From Oscarella lobularis (taxonomy: Eukaryota > Porifera > Homoscleromorpha > Homosclerophorida > Oscarellidae), in contig NC_089183.1 in NCBI RefSeq assembly GCF_947507565.1, positions 310,001 through 374,000 of the forward strand: a stretch of 64,000 nucleotides of DNA, in the 5' to 3' direction. A program made the translations under genes and the position numbers. The number at the start of each line of letters is the position of its first letter. Within the stretch, counting starts at the first letter, position 1. The notes beneath the pieces were generated by a model. The model was not told the DNA's origin. It ran no database searches and worked only from the letters and a program-made list of their open reading frames with translations. Of this stretch, positions 47,381-59,080 are shown in pieces.

Positions 47381-48964
47381 ATGACCGACGCGAAAGCGAG
47401 AGCTCTGCGACTCTGCTCAAAGTACCTAGGAGGCGCATGGGCTAATTCAAGCGAGACAAACGTTGCAGTGACGGAAATCAGGCAAGTAAAGCAAGCCAAA
47501 CTCGCTCTCCGTAAGCAAAGCGACTCCTCTGCAGCGGCGGGCTGACGAACAAGCTCTATCGCTGCTCCAATTCGGCGGCTCGGCCGCCAGACGTTCTCTA
47601 TCGACGTCTCAATGATCTGTATGCACGCAACGCCGACTTGCTGCTCGCCAACACGACAATCGCTCTTCTGCTCGGCGAACGCGAAATCGGACCGAAAACG
47701 TACGCCGTCTTTCCGGGAGGACGGCTCGAGGAGTTTATTAATGTAAGAATGCATACAATAAGACCTCTAAACGAATTGGAATTGTAGGGGAGGCCTTTGG
47801 CTACTGAAGAATTGAGCGAGCGTCGTCTCTCTGAAACGATAGCCGTTCACTTGGCTCGTTTGCATTGCATGAAAGATTTGCCTGTGGCGAAGGAGCCTCA
47901 GTGGTTTTCCGACTCCGTCACGAGGTAAAACATCATACAGTGGAACCTCCAAATATGATAGAAGAATTCTCTATTATCTTTGGAGGTTCACTGTAGTCTT
48001 AAGAATTGGTTTTATAGTTGGCTTGATGAAACGCAAGACGTGGAGCAGCACTTGGCTGAGAAACCAGATGATATAAAACTGCTTAGAGAGATTGAGAGTC
48101 TTTTGAATATACGTAAGGAAAAGTCTTGGATTGAAAGGCAAGTCTCTAAGTAAAATTTTGGAACTAGATATTAGAATAAATGCGTTAGTAAAATTCTAGC
48201 TGAGACGACGTCTCCAGTTGTATTCTCTCATAATGATCTTCAAGAAGGTAGGTGAAGGGATCTAGTCTGAATACTGATCTCTCTGTTCTCTTTATTCAGG
48301 AAATGTTTTACTGCTTCATACCGCATCTGATAGACCAGAAATCAAATTAATAGATTTCGAATTTAGTAGCTATAACTTCAGGTGAGATTTATTTAGAATG
48401 CTGTTTTTTTGTTTGAGGATCCGGTTTTCGTTCTCAGAGCCTTTGATATTGCCAATCACTTCCGTGAGTGGAGCCTTGACTACTCTCACCACGTGCCACC
48501 GTATTTTACGTTGGATGAGACGAAACTTCCTACAGAAGAACAGCAGGTTTGTACAACGCATCGACTTGGCAACGCGTTTCACGTGCCAAACATAGGCTAT
48601 ATTTCTTCGAGAGTATCTCAAAGAAATATCAAAGCAAGAAGATAGGGTCATAAATACGGAGAAGGAAATAGAGAAAATTCTAAAGGAAGTGAAAAGGTTT
48701 TCTAGAGAGCAAAGTCATCCATTTAGTGCCCTGACCCTATTCAAAAATAGATTTGTTCTCGTGTCTGACTTTGCTTATGCTGTTTGGGGCATTGCTCACG
48801 CGAAAAATTCGGCCATACCTTTTGGCTACATGGTAACGACTAACCAGAGTAAAAGACTTACTCAAATGAGTTCGTTTACATAGGAATACGCTTTGGTTCG
48901 ATTCAAAGCGTATCTGCAAGGCAAACAGTCCTACCTAAAATCAATTGAGAGTATGTCTTCGTAA
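47381..48964 (+). CDS. CHKA: Choline/ethanolamine kinase
   Basis: Nine short exons. It phosphorylates choline (or ethanolamine), the first step of the Kennedy pathway to phosphatidylcholine. Family landmarks in order: EISGGLTNKLYRCS (ATP loop, split by the first intron), a KEPQWF segment, the catalytic HNDLQEGN near 48.23 kb, IDFEFSSYNFRAFDIANHF (metal-binding DFE) and a C-terminal IPFGYM. HNDLQEGN and SSYN favour choline kinase over ethanolamine kinase. Introns 1 (47,482-47,534) and 4 (starting 48,138) begin with GC (AG then GCAAGT); GT alternatives would break the frame. The product is about 350 residues, at the short end of the family. A damaged copy of its 3' end lies at 51,266-51,483. 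Confidence 0.92.
47938..47993. mobile_element. 56-bp MITE-like hairpin in a choline kinase intron
   Basis: The ends CAGTGGAACCTCCAAA and TTTGGAGGTTCACTG are inverted repeats around a short loop, flanked by TA on both sides (47,936-47,937 and 47,994-47,995). CAGTRGAACCTC-type ends with TA target duplications are typical of pogo/Tigger-type Tc1-mariner elements. It has no coding capacity and is far shorter than usual MITEs. Confidence 0.6.
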
Positions 48965-49075
48965 AGAGAATGACGCCCCTGTGGTGTTCGGGGAATTAAA
49001 TTTGCACGCGGCCTCGCATCATAGAACATATTATATATTCATACAAAAAATGTTTATGCTAAAATCAAATCACTC

Positions 49076-51040
49076 TTATTCATACCGCAACTTTAGAGCA
49101 TATTCTTTAAATTCGGTGCAATCCGATTGCCTTAGCCTCCAAACGGAATAGACGCTTTCTGGCAGAACAAAAATTAGCTTCGTCATTGAAACGCCCCGTT
49201 CTTTCAACTTCTCGATTTTAACCGAGTGGTGAACTGCGGTAGTCATCTGAAATCCAATTATTTCCGGACGTGACGCCGCACTGCCATATTTTGCAACTGC
49301 ATCGACAACAGGAAAATTGCCCTGCGTTGGAACAGCATAGAATTCGTCAGACTTGACGTCATCGTAGTTCTTGAATTTGATTGTTTCAACGGGCTTCAGG
49401 TGTAAGTTCGATTCTTTTGGCTTCTTATCCTTCTTCGACTTCTTCGGGAGGAGTTCCTTGACAACGAAGTTTCCCCCTTTGGAGAGGATGGTGTGCGCGG
49501 CGCTTTCAAAAAACTCGGCACTTGCGAGTCTGTTTTCATAAAACAGATCGAAGTCTTTATACATTCTCCATCTGGCCCTCAAATCCACTTTTTCAAGACG
49601 ATCACGAATCATTTCACCAATGAAATCTGATCCATATGCGTAGCAGTGGGTCGAGTAATCGCCATCATTGACATTCGGGCACTTCAAGTGCATAAAAGAA
49701 TGTGAGAGAGGCATTTTGTCTGGCCGCACCATGAACATTCTTCGTAGGTCTTGAAGAGACGCTGAATCAATTTTGCTTTTGATGTATGCTTTCGCTTCCT
49801 CTGGCGTTTTGAATGAAATAACCGCTCGCGGAATACCACCGACAATTTCGTAGATCTGTGACTTCGTGGATTCCCACTCTTCCTGAGAAAAGAGGGACTT
49901 GATGTCAGATTCTGACCAAACTGGCAGGAAAAGCTGTTCTTTATACAGCTTCTGGTCGAAGTAAGATTGGTAGTGTGAACCATTTGGAGATGACACGACA
50001 ACCGTTCGATACGTGTCCCTTGATATAATTTCATCCCGATAACGACCAGCATCATGTAGATAGATAACGGTGTCGTCAAAATTCTTTGCTAACTCTTTTG
50101 CACTGCTGAGCATTGAGAGACGAAAACCGCCATCGGTTGGCTCAAAAAGAGCAAAAACTTCATAGTGAACATTGTGATATGCCACCTTGCGTGTTTTCAA
50201 CTTTAAGCAGCGATATAGCACATAAAGCAAAAACATGGACTTGCCTAACCCAAATGAAATACAGAGCAATTACAATTAACGAAGAACGCACAAGCCAGAT
50301 TGTCTTACCCGTCCCAGGATTTCCAATAAGCAACACAGGCTTCGTTTCAGTTCCCAATTGCAAAAGCTCGTACAATTTTTTGTAATCGCTTGGAAGAAAT
50401 ATCTTCTCCGACGTCATCTCGAAGGCCTTCTGTGGCACTAACAGAAAGTCTGGTGGCTCTTCCACTGCCTTTTCATAAAACTTTTCGAAGAGCGACACAA
50501 TCTCTTCTGAAATATAAAAAGGCAGCCAAATGAAAAAGTAAATTAAGAGCTATATGCACAACATTCTAACCTGAGCAATTGTGCGAATAGAAAGCACGCC
50601 TTATTTCCGTAACAGCGGCGGTATTTTCTTCCATCTTGGTGTCCAATGCGGCGATCTTGGCATTGATCGAGTCGAACTGGGCATTGATCGCGTCGAACTG
50701 GGCATTGATCGCGTCGAACTGGGGGCGAAACGCTTTGCCCAATGCGATGACCATTTCATCCATATCGCTTCGCTGCTTAGAGCGCTGAGTTCGGGGGCGC
50801 GCCGCGAATGATCCACGACGCAATTGGGCAGTCGCGCGTGAGCTGCGGCGTAGATTCGACCTGGATGTCGAATTCTCTCTTAAAATAAAAAATTTTCGCA
50901 AGGTGATCTGGACTTACGACGATTTCGGGCCAATATGTAGGTTTCGCATCGATTGATCGAGCGTATCGACTACACAAGACCGAATTACGATTAGAGAAGC
51001 TTAATTTAGGCGTCAGCTTACCATCTACGCTGTCAGACAT
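49076..51040 (-). CDS. Crinkler/RHS-type P-loop NTPase with nuclease-like C-terminus
   Basis: Five exons: 51,022-51,040, then about 50,931-51,010, about 50,571-50,879, about 50,306-50,509 and 49,076 to about 50,256. The N-terminus is Arg/Ser-rich, then a short coiled coil with three near-copies of AQFDAIN. The NTPase core has a Walker A of GNPGTGKS formed by joining exons 4 and 5, a hydrophobic FLLYVLYR helix and VIYLHDAG as a likely Walker B. Further on come LPVWSESDIKSLF and VGGIPRAV, typical of the Crinkler/RHS NTPase lid. The C-terminus has a GGNFVVKEL ... PVVDAVAKYG ... IIGFQMTTAVHHSV pattern, like the restriction-endonuclease-fold effector of those families. The frame is intact. Function in the host is unknown. 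The Crinkler/RHS call is from motif memory, not a search. Confidence 0.7.
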
Positions 51041-51265
51041 GGAGGAAAAGAAAGCAAATCGCGTTTCGAAAAGAGCCGTTAAACCAGTTGGGTGAGTTGG
51101 GCGCATGCGCAATATAGCAATTTGCATGCGCATGTGGGGAAGGCACGGAGGACGCGCTTTAGCCAGATACAACGAATACCTCGACGAAATTCTACTGTAA
51201 TAGACTAGTAGCGCCAGCGACAAAAAACAAAATAAAAAAAGATACTCATCGCTTCATCTTTTCCA

Positions 51266-51483
51266 GATTCTCGTATCTGACTTTGCTTATTGCTCACGCG
51301 AAAAATTCGGCCATACCTAAGTTTTGGCTACATGGTAACGACTAACCAGAGTAAAAGACTTACTCAAATGAGTTCGTTTACATAGGAATACGCTTTGATT
51401 CGATTCAAAGCGTATCTGCAAGGCAAACAGTCCTACCGGTACCTAAAATCAATTGAGAATATGTCTTCGTAAAGAGAATGACG
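51266..51483 (+). pseudogene. Duplicated 3' end of choline kinase
   Basis: Nearly identical to about 48,749-48,975, covering the end of the penultimate exon, the last intron and the last exon with its TAA. It has a deletion of about 12 nt near GACTTTGCTTAT, a 4-nt insertion (ACCTAAGTTTTGG) and a 6-nt insertion (CCGGTACC), so it cannot encode the original frame. Together with the intact gene end it forms direct repeats flanking the Crinkler-type gene. Confidence 0.93.
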
Positions 51484-51567
51484 TAAACACAGGTATTTTG
51501 AGGCTTGTTCATTTGCTGCAATTTTTATAGAGACGTGCACAAAAAAAACGAAAGAGATTCTAACCAG

Positions 51568-53280
51568 TCACAAAAGCGAGATAACGTTTAAAGTAAGAGA
51601 GTCTAAGGCGATGGTGATTTCTTCCGTTTTCGACGGTATAATCGTAGTAGTCGAAGGAACCGGTACAGGCCACGGAAAAACCTGCGGCAATTCGGGAATC
51701 GCCGTCCAATTCCCAGTATTTAAATCAGAGATATCGTAGGAAATTCGCTGGCCTTTCCAACTACCTCCAGATGGCAGTTGAATACTAACATTCAAAGGCG
51801 TGCCAGTACAACGATTTATCACAACGTAGCGAATATTTGAAACGGGCGTTCCCGTTGTAAAAGCAACGGCTTGAACGCAGCTCATGTTTTCAAGCCAATC
51901 GATACCGACGTTAGGTAGCATAGGCCCTCCTTTCAAATCAACACCGTGCATCATATCGCTGGTATTAGCAATGTGATTAACGTGAGCAAAGAGCTGCGAT
52001 ACCCCGTTGTTATAAAGCTTGGTACCGTTGAACGAGTCGAGATGAATCATGCCTCGATGATCCCAATCGACGCCGGTGACGCTGAGTAGAGAATGATAGA
52101 ACATGACCTTGATGTTGGCGCTATATTGCATCCCCGCCATGACGTGAGAGAGTACGTGGAGACCGTGGAGACCCGTTCCTTGAATACTGGCTAGATATCC
52201 CGTGCCCTTGCCCGTGTTGTATTCAGTGAACCAGTACTGCTTGGACGAGAAGTAGGGCTTCAACGCCTCAACCATTCTCTAGAAATAATTAATTAGTTTC
52301 AGTAAATTGTACCCTTGAGGGAGATCAGGTTTTGTAACCTAATCATATCTGAGGCCTTGTAGGGTCCCTCTATTTAGTTTACCTTATAAAGACCTTCGGG
52401 AAAGGCAGCTACGATCGAAGGCAAGTCATTTTCCGGTTTTTTGCTCAGCGTTTGACCATTCAGAGTATAGTCGTGAATAGTTATAGCGTCGAATAGGTCC
52501 AGGTTGTTAGCCAAGCCGAGTATCCATTCCGCTTGCCTGTTTTGTGGCTTGGGATTTTTTGCTAAGGCTAGGGCGCTTCCTGAATTACCAGCTGGTACAC
52601 TGATAAGTGCCTTGGGGAATTTCTTTTGTATTTCAGCCACAATAGGCTTTATGTAGTCCACGTACGTTTGCACTGTAGGAAACGTCTTCACGTAGTCGTC
52701 AGAATTAAGGTACAGTTCGTTTCCCAGCTCGATTAGACACTCGCTTCCTGCACAGGCAGGAGAGAGTAAATCTAATTGAGCAATCACTTCCGCAGAAGAG
52801 AGAGTGAGGCAGTTGAGATCGATTACAGGCTTGCCAGCCATGGTATACTTTGCCATGCCACTCACCATGTTAGCTAGTGTAAACGTCCCCAGAGGGAATT
52901 TGTCCACGACGCTACCGAACTCCGAGCAACACGAAGCGTTGCACTTATCGACGTAGCGACCGCTGGTCATGTTCCAATAATTAGCCTAATTGAGAATAGG
53001 GCAGGTTTGGGCTGAAATATTCGTCGGTTTCTACCACTGTTCCTCCAGGATATCGCAGTCCTCCGAGACTGATGGAAGTGGCTGTTTGCATTAGCTGAGG
53101 AGACGAATACGATATTTGATTAACGGGCCCAATGATGTCGTTGACACCAAATAGCATTGGTTCAATTGAAACGCCGTCTCGGAGGGTCACAACCGTCGCT
53201 GACTGTATTGAAACGCCGTCACAGTCAGAGAAAACGAAGAGAGACAAGCAGACGGCAACTGTGAGACGCATTCTACTCAT
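51568..53280 (-). CDS. Secreted glycoside hydrolase, clan GH-A-like
   Basis: Three exons with introns at 52,986-53,034 (49 bp) and about 52,276-52,376. A signal peptide starts at the ATG at 53,280 (MSRMRLTVAVCLSLFVFS); an upstream in-frame ATG exists at 53,322. The first intron splits LRYPGGTV/ANYWNMTSG, a motif seen in GH79- and GH39-like retaining hydrolases. The likely acid/base is in CLIELGNELYLN and the nucleophile in YWFTEYNTG, in the order expected for clan A TIM barrels. The C-terminal part is rich in beta strands and suggests the usual beta-sandwich. Several Cys pairs and N-glycosylation sites (NMT, NVS, NGT) agree with secretion. Substrate is not predictable; a heparanase-like or arabinofuranosidase-like activity is possible. 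Confidence 0.75.
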
Positions 53281-53322
53281 TTTGGTCAGAAAATCACGTG
53301 ATCTATGCAAACAGAGAGTCAT

Positions 53323-54332
53323 TTACGTAACAAATAGAATTTTATTTACGCAACCAATAGAATTTTACTGCGGTTGTCCTAATTGGTCACTTTTAGTGCA
53401 AGGCTTCTTTCGTTTTCGTGTCGTTTCGAGAGCAATTCCCGTAGAGTTCCGATGGGCTCTCGGAGACCCCTGTCTATTTTCCTCGCCTGTGGCCCTTCTC
53501 TTTCCTATAGGCGACTTGGGGCGACGTTTACGGTTCGTGTTTACCTTGATTAGGTCCCGCGAGGCTTGATGAATGACGTCCGTCCTTCTTCCTCGTGTTC
53601 GTAGAGCTGCGGTCTATCGTTTGCCTCCTCTCTGTTCCTCTTCTTCACCTAGACGACCGTCTTCGATCAGCTGAATTGTCCCGAGACTGCTCGCGAAGGC
53701 ATAAATCGCAGAAACATCGCCGTTTGAGATTTGAAGCCGGGGATTTTTCGCTCTCGATCGCGCGCGAACATGGAAGAGAAAGAATGCCGTCTACGCGTTG
53801 AATCAAAATCCAACAGCCAAATACGATACACGTGGCCTCAAACAACGAGGAGCAGCCATTTTTCTAGCGCCAAATCTTGCCTTCGAAGGATCACGTGAAA
53901 AATTGGCGCGAATTTCCTCGGCCAACCAGTGATTCGTTGCCCTGGTGAATTCATCACAGTGATGTCACCAGAGGATATTGCACCACGGTCCATATAAAAG
54001 CGACAGGGCCAACGCCCAATCTTCAGTCTTGCGCTAGGGTGGGGGATGCCAACGGGCTGAACCTTTGAGGTCGATCGTGAGCTGGGGAAGCTGGTCGTTG
54101 GTCATCAAGCGTTTGTCTTCTGTCGATCCTTACTGAAGCTGCTAGGCACAGTGGATGGGCGTTGCTTGCGACGCTAAGATCGACACTGGGGGTCATAAAG
54201 GTCGTGGACGGCTTCGATTGTAATTAATAACACACAAAAGAATAACAAGCAAAAAAGAAGAAAAATAGACCAGACAGGGAGAAGGGAGGGGAGAAGGGGC
54301 AGGGAGCAAGAAGGGAAAGGGGGAGTACACAG
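53323..54332. other. Intergenic stretch with a TATA box and a purine-rich tract
   Basis: No convincing gene. A plus-strand TATAAA at 53,993-53,998 follows GTGATGTCAC (near 53,959) and precedes about 220 bp of GC-balanced sequence without a long frame. Positions 54,231-54,326 are almost all A and G. This may be the 3' UTR of the minus-strand retrotransposon fragment to the right, or a promoter for an unidentified short plus-strand transcript. Confidence 0.35.
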
Positions 54333-55346
54333 TTAGCGAGTGAAGAACCGAATATCAGTATCATGAGGGCCAAGGCGATCGCTTAGAGCGGACCCCGGCA
54401 CCAACGATGCCACCTTTCGGAGAATAATTTGTGAATTCATCCGTTGCAAGCAGACAGCCAAACGACGACGCCAGTATCGAGACGCAGCCGGACGATCATC
54501 GAGGAATTCAAGAGAAGGGCGTCGGACGATCTTTTTGAAGAATTCGACGGCGACAGGACTCCAGCGGCCGAAGACTTCAAACGTAAGGGGCTCGAAAAGA
54601 TAGCCGAGTGACGTTGCCTCCCCCTGATACTTGAGACGCTTCTCGTTGTCACGTTGAAGAGCCGCAGCGCCGTTAGTAGAATGACTCTGTGGAAGGCATC
54701 CCGGACGTTGAGGGTTGATGATTGAAACGTCGAGAAGGAGCTTCTTGCCGTCGTGGTAGTCGTAGACGCTGATGTCAGGGCGCTTGAAGTCGCTAAACTC
54801 GCCTTCACGCTCAAGCTCACAGTGGAGGTTGACAGAGCGAAGTAGAGCAAGCCACGTGTGTTGTATCTTGTCGTGCCGGCGAGTTTGGCCTCCGTCCTTC
54901 CGGCAGGTGAGGGCATGGTAGCCTTCTGGATCCCAATCAGTGGAGCAGGTGCAACGGGGCAGACGACGAAGCACGGGGATGGGCAAACCCAGCCGGAGAG
55001 ACACTGCCGTTTGAAATTCTGCATTTGTGAAGGACAGATGTCTCGAGGCCGGGATGGCATCCAGCCATGCCCCCGCGTCCGGACCCGCCGCACTCCGCAG
55101 CCGAGCTTGACAGGGACGATCAAAAGCCGGAAGCAGGAAGTCATGCGCAGCATCCACAATGAGTCGAGAGAGAGTCCGCTGAAGCTTGACATGCTTGTCC
55201 GGAAGGGAATCGATGGACGGTAGAAGTTCCGAGACAGCGGGAAGAGATTGTAACAAGCCGGAAAACGTTTGGAAGATATGGCCGCAGTAGAGGTCGCTTC
55301 GATTTGCGAAGTCAGGCGTCTCGCGATAAGCCGAGTGGGGCGTCTG
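54333..55346 (-). pseudogene. Non-LTR retrotransposon fragment: zinc knuckle and endonuclease end
   Basis: An open frame from about 55,344 to the TGA-type stop at 54,333 reads YRETPDF and LYCGHIFQTF, then a 307-residue stretch. It contains CTCSTDWDPEGYHALTCRKD (a Cys/His knuckle) and then KRPDISVYDYHDGKKLLLDV, whose PD...D-x-V pattern matches the restriction-enzyme-like endonuclease at the C-terminus of some LINE elements. No reverse transcriptase YxDD motif lies upstream; frames before about 55.35 kb are closed. It is therefore a 5'-truncated or domesticated remnant. Its family is not certain. Confidence 0.6.
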
Positions 55347-56026
55347 GCTAAGGTATGCTCACTCTCCGCCAAAGAAACGTGTGGGGGCCCAGTGTCTCGT
55401 GGCATCTCCTCACTTGGATTAGCAATCTATACCCGAAAGATGACCTGACCCCCAGGACAAAACGCTGACCTTCTACTGGTGACTTTGGCAATCGTTTCGT
55501 AAATCCTCTCTCGACACGGTAGACTCGTTTCCTATCCAAGCGAAAGTCTACGGCCTCTTTGGGGCCCCGGTACGACGCGGTCGGGGGGACGGTGTGGGAG
55601 AGCCGTTCTCGATCCAGGCCGTACCGGTCGTGTTCGGGCCAATGAAGCAAGGTCTCGCTTCCAAAATTTTTGGGCTGTAACTGCGTTCGAACCTCCGCGT
55701 GGTGCAGCCTGGATCACGCTAATACGAACGCATCGCAAAAAGGTACGTACTCGGACAAATTGAACAGATTTTATCTTGTCTTTTTTTAGGTAGACTACAG
55801 TACCCCTCAAAAACTCGAAGGATTATCGACGCCATCGGACTCTTATCAATACAGTGAAATCTATCAGTAGAGTAATGCATGCCTTTTTGTTTTTTTATCT
55901 ACGGACCTGCATGATACGCCGAAGAAATACAGTAGAACCGAAGGCCGCGTTTACTCCGCATACGGGTCTTCGCGTAAACGTGAGCTTTTTGCTCGGAGAA
56001 GCTGCGTTTTCCGTCGTCGATTCGTC
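55347..56026. other. Intergenic stretch, no gene seen
   Basis: Short frames only on both strands. The left part may belong to the decayed retrotransposon. The right 170 bp must contain the promoter and leader of the CARD-ankyrin gene. No TATA box is clear. Confidence 0.4.
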
Positions 56027-58876
56027 ATGGAAGACGTCGAGGATCCGTGGAGCACTTACGTTCGGCCTCATTTCGACAAGCTGGTCGAGTCGATGCGTCT
56101 AATCAAGCATCTCGATCGTCTCTACGCCAAAGAGATTATCGACCTCGAAGAGTACAACGAGCTGCTACACGCCAACGCCGATGGATCCAATGGCGCCGTT
56201 CGAAAGCTGCTTATGAATATTTTACCCAAGAAACTCCCGAAACGAAAATATTTCGACGGTTTCATCGAAGTTCTGGAGGCGTGTGAATCTCAGCGCACGC
56301 TAGCCGATCTCATTCGCCCGCCCTCGCCGCCAAAAGAGGCTTCCGATGTTGCTACGGCAACAACGGATACAGCCGACGCGGAGGCTAGAGAAGACGGAGA
56401 AGAAGCAATGGAAATTGCTCGCACAGATGAAGCTAAGCCAGAAGAAGAAGAAGAAGAAGAAGAAGAAAAAGAAAGCGAAGAAAGAAGATCAAAAAAAAAA
56501 TTGGCTATAATTTATATTCAAGCTGATTCCGAGAAGTTGAGAGAGAAGTTGGACAAGCTGGAGAGTCGGCTTAAAATTGTGCTCAAGGAAAAACTGGGTA
56601 TTGATGACGTCATGTTTGTACTAACATCTGAGGAAAGACGCCCTTCTGACGTTGCCGTGGTCGCCAATAATAAAATGCAAGTGCTTATGCAACTGGGGGG
56701 GATCGGTAAAAGCGAGTTTGCCAAAGTCAAACCGTTCTTTCAACTTATCATTGCATTATTTTTCAAAATTCCGCGAGCTAACGTTGACATCAAAGCGGAA
56801 TTCACAGGAAGCGTTGAAGTTTTGATTGAAGTGCCCCTGGACGTTGCTTTTGAGATGATCTGCCTGATGGATGAAGGAGAAGCTCAGTTCGCCGCAGCTT
56901 TCAAAACCGTTCTACCTGAAGTCACTACCTTGGCCAATTTCATCGGAGGACTTCCTCCTTTGAACGTCCCTCTGCCTGCGGAGCCACCGCAGAGATCGGA
57001 AATAAGAAACGAGGTGAGAAACGGGATACGAAAGCAATGGCTTTATTATATTATAGTGTAGAACGCTTGCATTATTACACGAATTTCCTTTTTTAGGTTC
57101 TGAGTCAAATCCCAGGAGACATCGACGTGAAAAATGCCGAGACTCTCGTCAATCTTCTTGCCGACTCCGACCTCAACCTCCGCGAAACGTACACATTCAT
57201 GACGACCACGTTTCCAACTCTTCTCGCCGCCTTCTCGCCCGACGACCAACAAAACTGGAAAGACGAGCTCCTCTTCCACGCCGCTGCTCGCAATCTCCTC
57301 ACTTTCAGCATCCTCCTCGTCGACATCGACGCCGACCCGACCGCAATCATCACCGACCCCAAAACCGACTTCATATCGACGTCATTCCACGCAGCGACGA
57401 GCCAAAGCAACGCCAGAATCGTCCAATTCCTCATCGCCGCCTCAGCCGACCAGGACGCCGCCGCCGTCAACGTGATCGACGCGCAGCACGACACGCCGCT
57501 TCACTACAGCGCCCGTCTCAACGACGTCGCCTGCGCCAAACTCCTCCTCGCCGCAGACGCCGACCCGATAGCGCGTAACAAATTCGGCTACACGCCTGCC
57601 CATCTCGCCGCGCGCGTCGACGTCGGCGAAGGGCTCATTTTCGATCTATTGCGCGAATCCGGCGCGCATTTCAATATGCAGTCGAAGCGCTTGAGGTATA
57701 CGCCGCTCGACGTCGCCGTTCGTTGCAATAACGAGAGCGCCGTCGTGGCGTTGATGCGACACGGCGCGAATCCGACGTTGAAGTCGAGATTCGCTTTGAG
57801 GGCTATACATCACGCTTCGGGGCTCGGGTCGAGACGCTGTTTCGAGTCGGTTCTGTTGAATGGAGGCGATCCGAAGGACGTCTCGTTGCTTGGGAACGCG
57901 CTGGAGTTGGGCTTGGCTCGCGGGCAGACGGATATCAAGGATTTCATGATCGATTCATTGCTTGGTGAGTACGTCGCCTCCACATGAGATTTCGGACCCC
58001 TGTAGACTTTTGTTGAATCAGTCGTGCCGTTATCTAATTGTGTTCTTTCTTATTTTTAGGGGTTGTGCGTTATCATAAGGTGAGTTGATAGGGTTCTAAT
58101 TTTTGGGCTTGTGCACCACGTCGAGATTTTAGGAGACGTTTATGGTTGATGCTGAGAAAGCCTTTGAAGTGAGTCTAGCTTTATTTATGAGATCAAAGTA
58201 GTGAGTTGAATGCTTTTCCAAGGCTCAAAGGGAATTGGAGAAGACCAATGATGACCTGTCTCGGGAATTGGACTTGGTCGAGAAGAGGTGCAGTTCTCTT
58301 TATGACGAATCTAAGAAACTGAAGAAACAAGTAACGAAACGTCGGTCACATTGCATAGGCATACACTGCAACCCTTCCTTAGGTTGACGAACTTGAGAAA
58401 AAAGTGAATGAGCAGCAAGATCAGGTGAGTAGATTATAACCAATTATTGAATACTATGATTTTCTTTTAGGCCAAGTCTAACAAAGAGGAGATGGATAAA
58501 ATGGCTCAGACGGTGCAAGAAAAACAAGAGGAATTGGCCAAAGAGGTGCTCAGGAGTCAACTCAGTCACTGTCGTCGACTACTTTTCTATTAGGTCGAAG
58601 AGCAGACCAAGTTTACTGAGCAGCTCAATAAGGAGGTTGAACAGATAAAGCAACTTCATGAAGAACTGCAGAAAACGGTTTGATCGGCTAATACTGTTCA
58701 TGAAATCAAGATACAAATAATTTTAATAGGTGGAGGAGCAGACGAAAGATTTGGAAAAGATGAGTGCCGAGGACTCGGGCAAAGGAGAAACAGAGGCAAG
58801 CGGCGGCGACGGAGCTGCAGCGACTGCGTCTGCCTTACCCCGAAGCGAAGAGCCGCCTCCGGAAGGAGAAGACTAG
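56027..58876 (+). CDS. CARD-ankyrin-coiled-coil protein
   Basis: Exons include 56,027-57,013, 57,097-57,964, 58,060-58,079 and several short ones to the TAG at 58,874. The N-terminal 90 residues look like a death-fold CARD (helices around LDRLYAKEIIDLEEYNEL and KKLPKRKYFDGFIEVLEAC). A Glu-rich linker follows, then a compact domain of unknown type (about residues 160-310). The second large exon carries about five ankyrin repeats (DTPLHYSARLND, GYTPAHLAARVD, YTPLDVAVRCNN and others). The last small exons each encode heptad segments of one long coiled coil (VDELEKKVNEQQDQ; VEEQTKFTEQL; VEEQTKDLEKM) and an acidic, Pro-rich end. The layout resembles an intracellular sensor/adaptor: CARD for homotypic signalling, ankyrins for target binding, coiled coil for oligomerisation. 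The partner is unknown. Confidence 0.78.
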
Positions 58877-59080
58877 GACTAGGATTTTATTATGCTTTGC
58901 ACGAATATTCTAGTATCCGTGCTCTTTGTATGGTTCGTTTTTCATTTTTATGTAGCTCTTTTGATATTTGCCAAACGCCCTGTGAGTTTACCACCTGTGA
59001 GAGTCAGAGTCTCTGCCTGTGGAGAGCCTGTGAGTGGTGTGTCGTAGCGCGCGGGTGGGAGCCGTTGTCAGTCGAGAGCG

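Noticed and set aside
55660..55760. Possible tRNA or SINE head (GGTTCGAAC on minus near 55,690)
   Set aside because: The matching A box is poor and no cloverleaf forms from the flanks.
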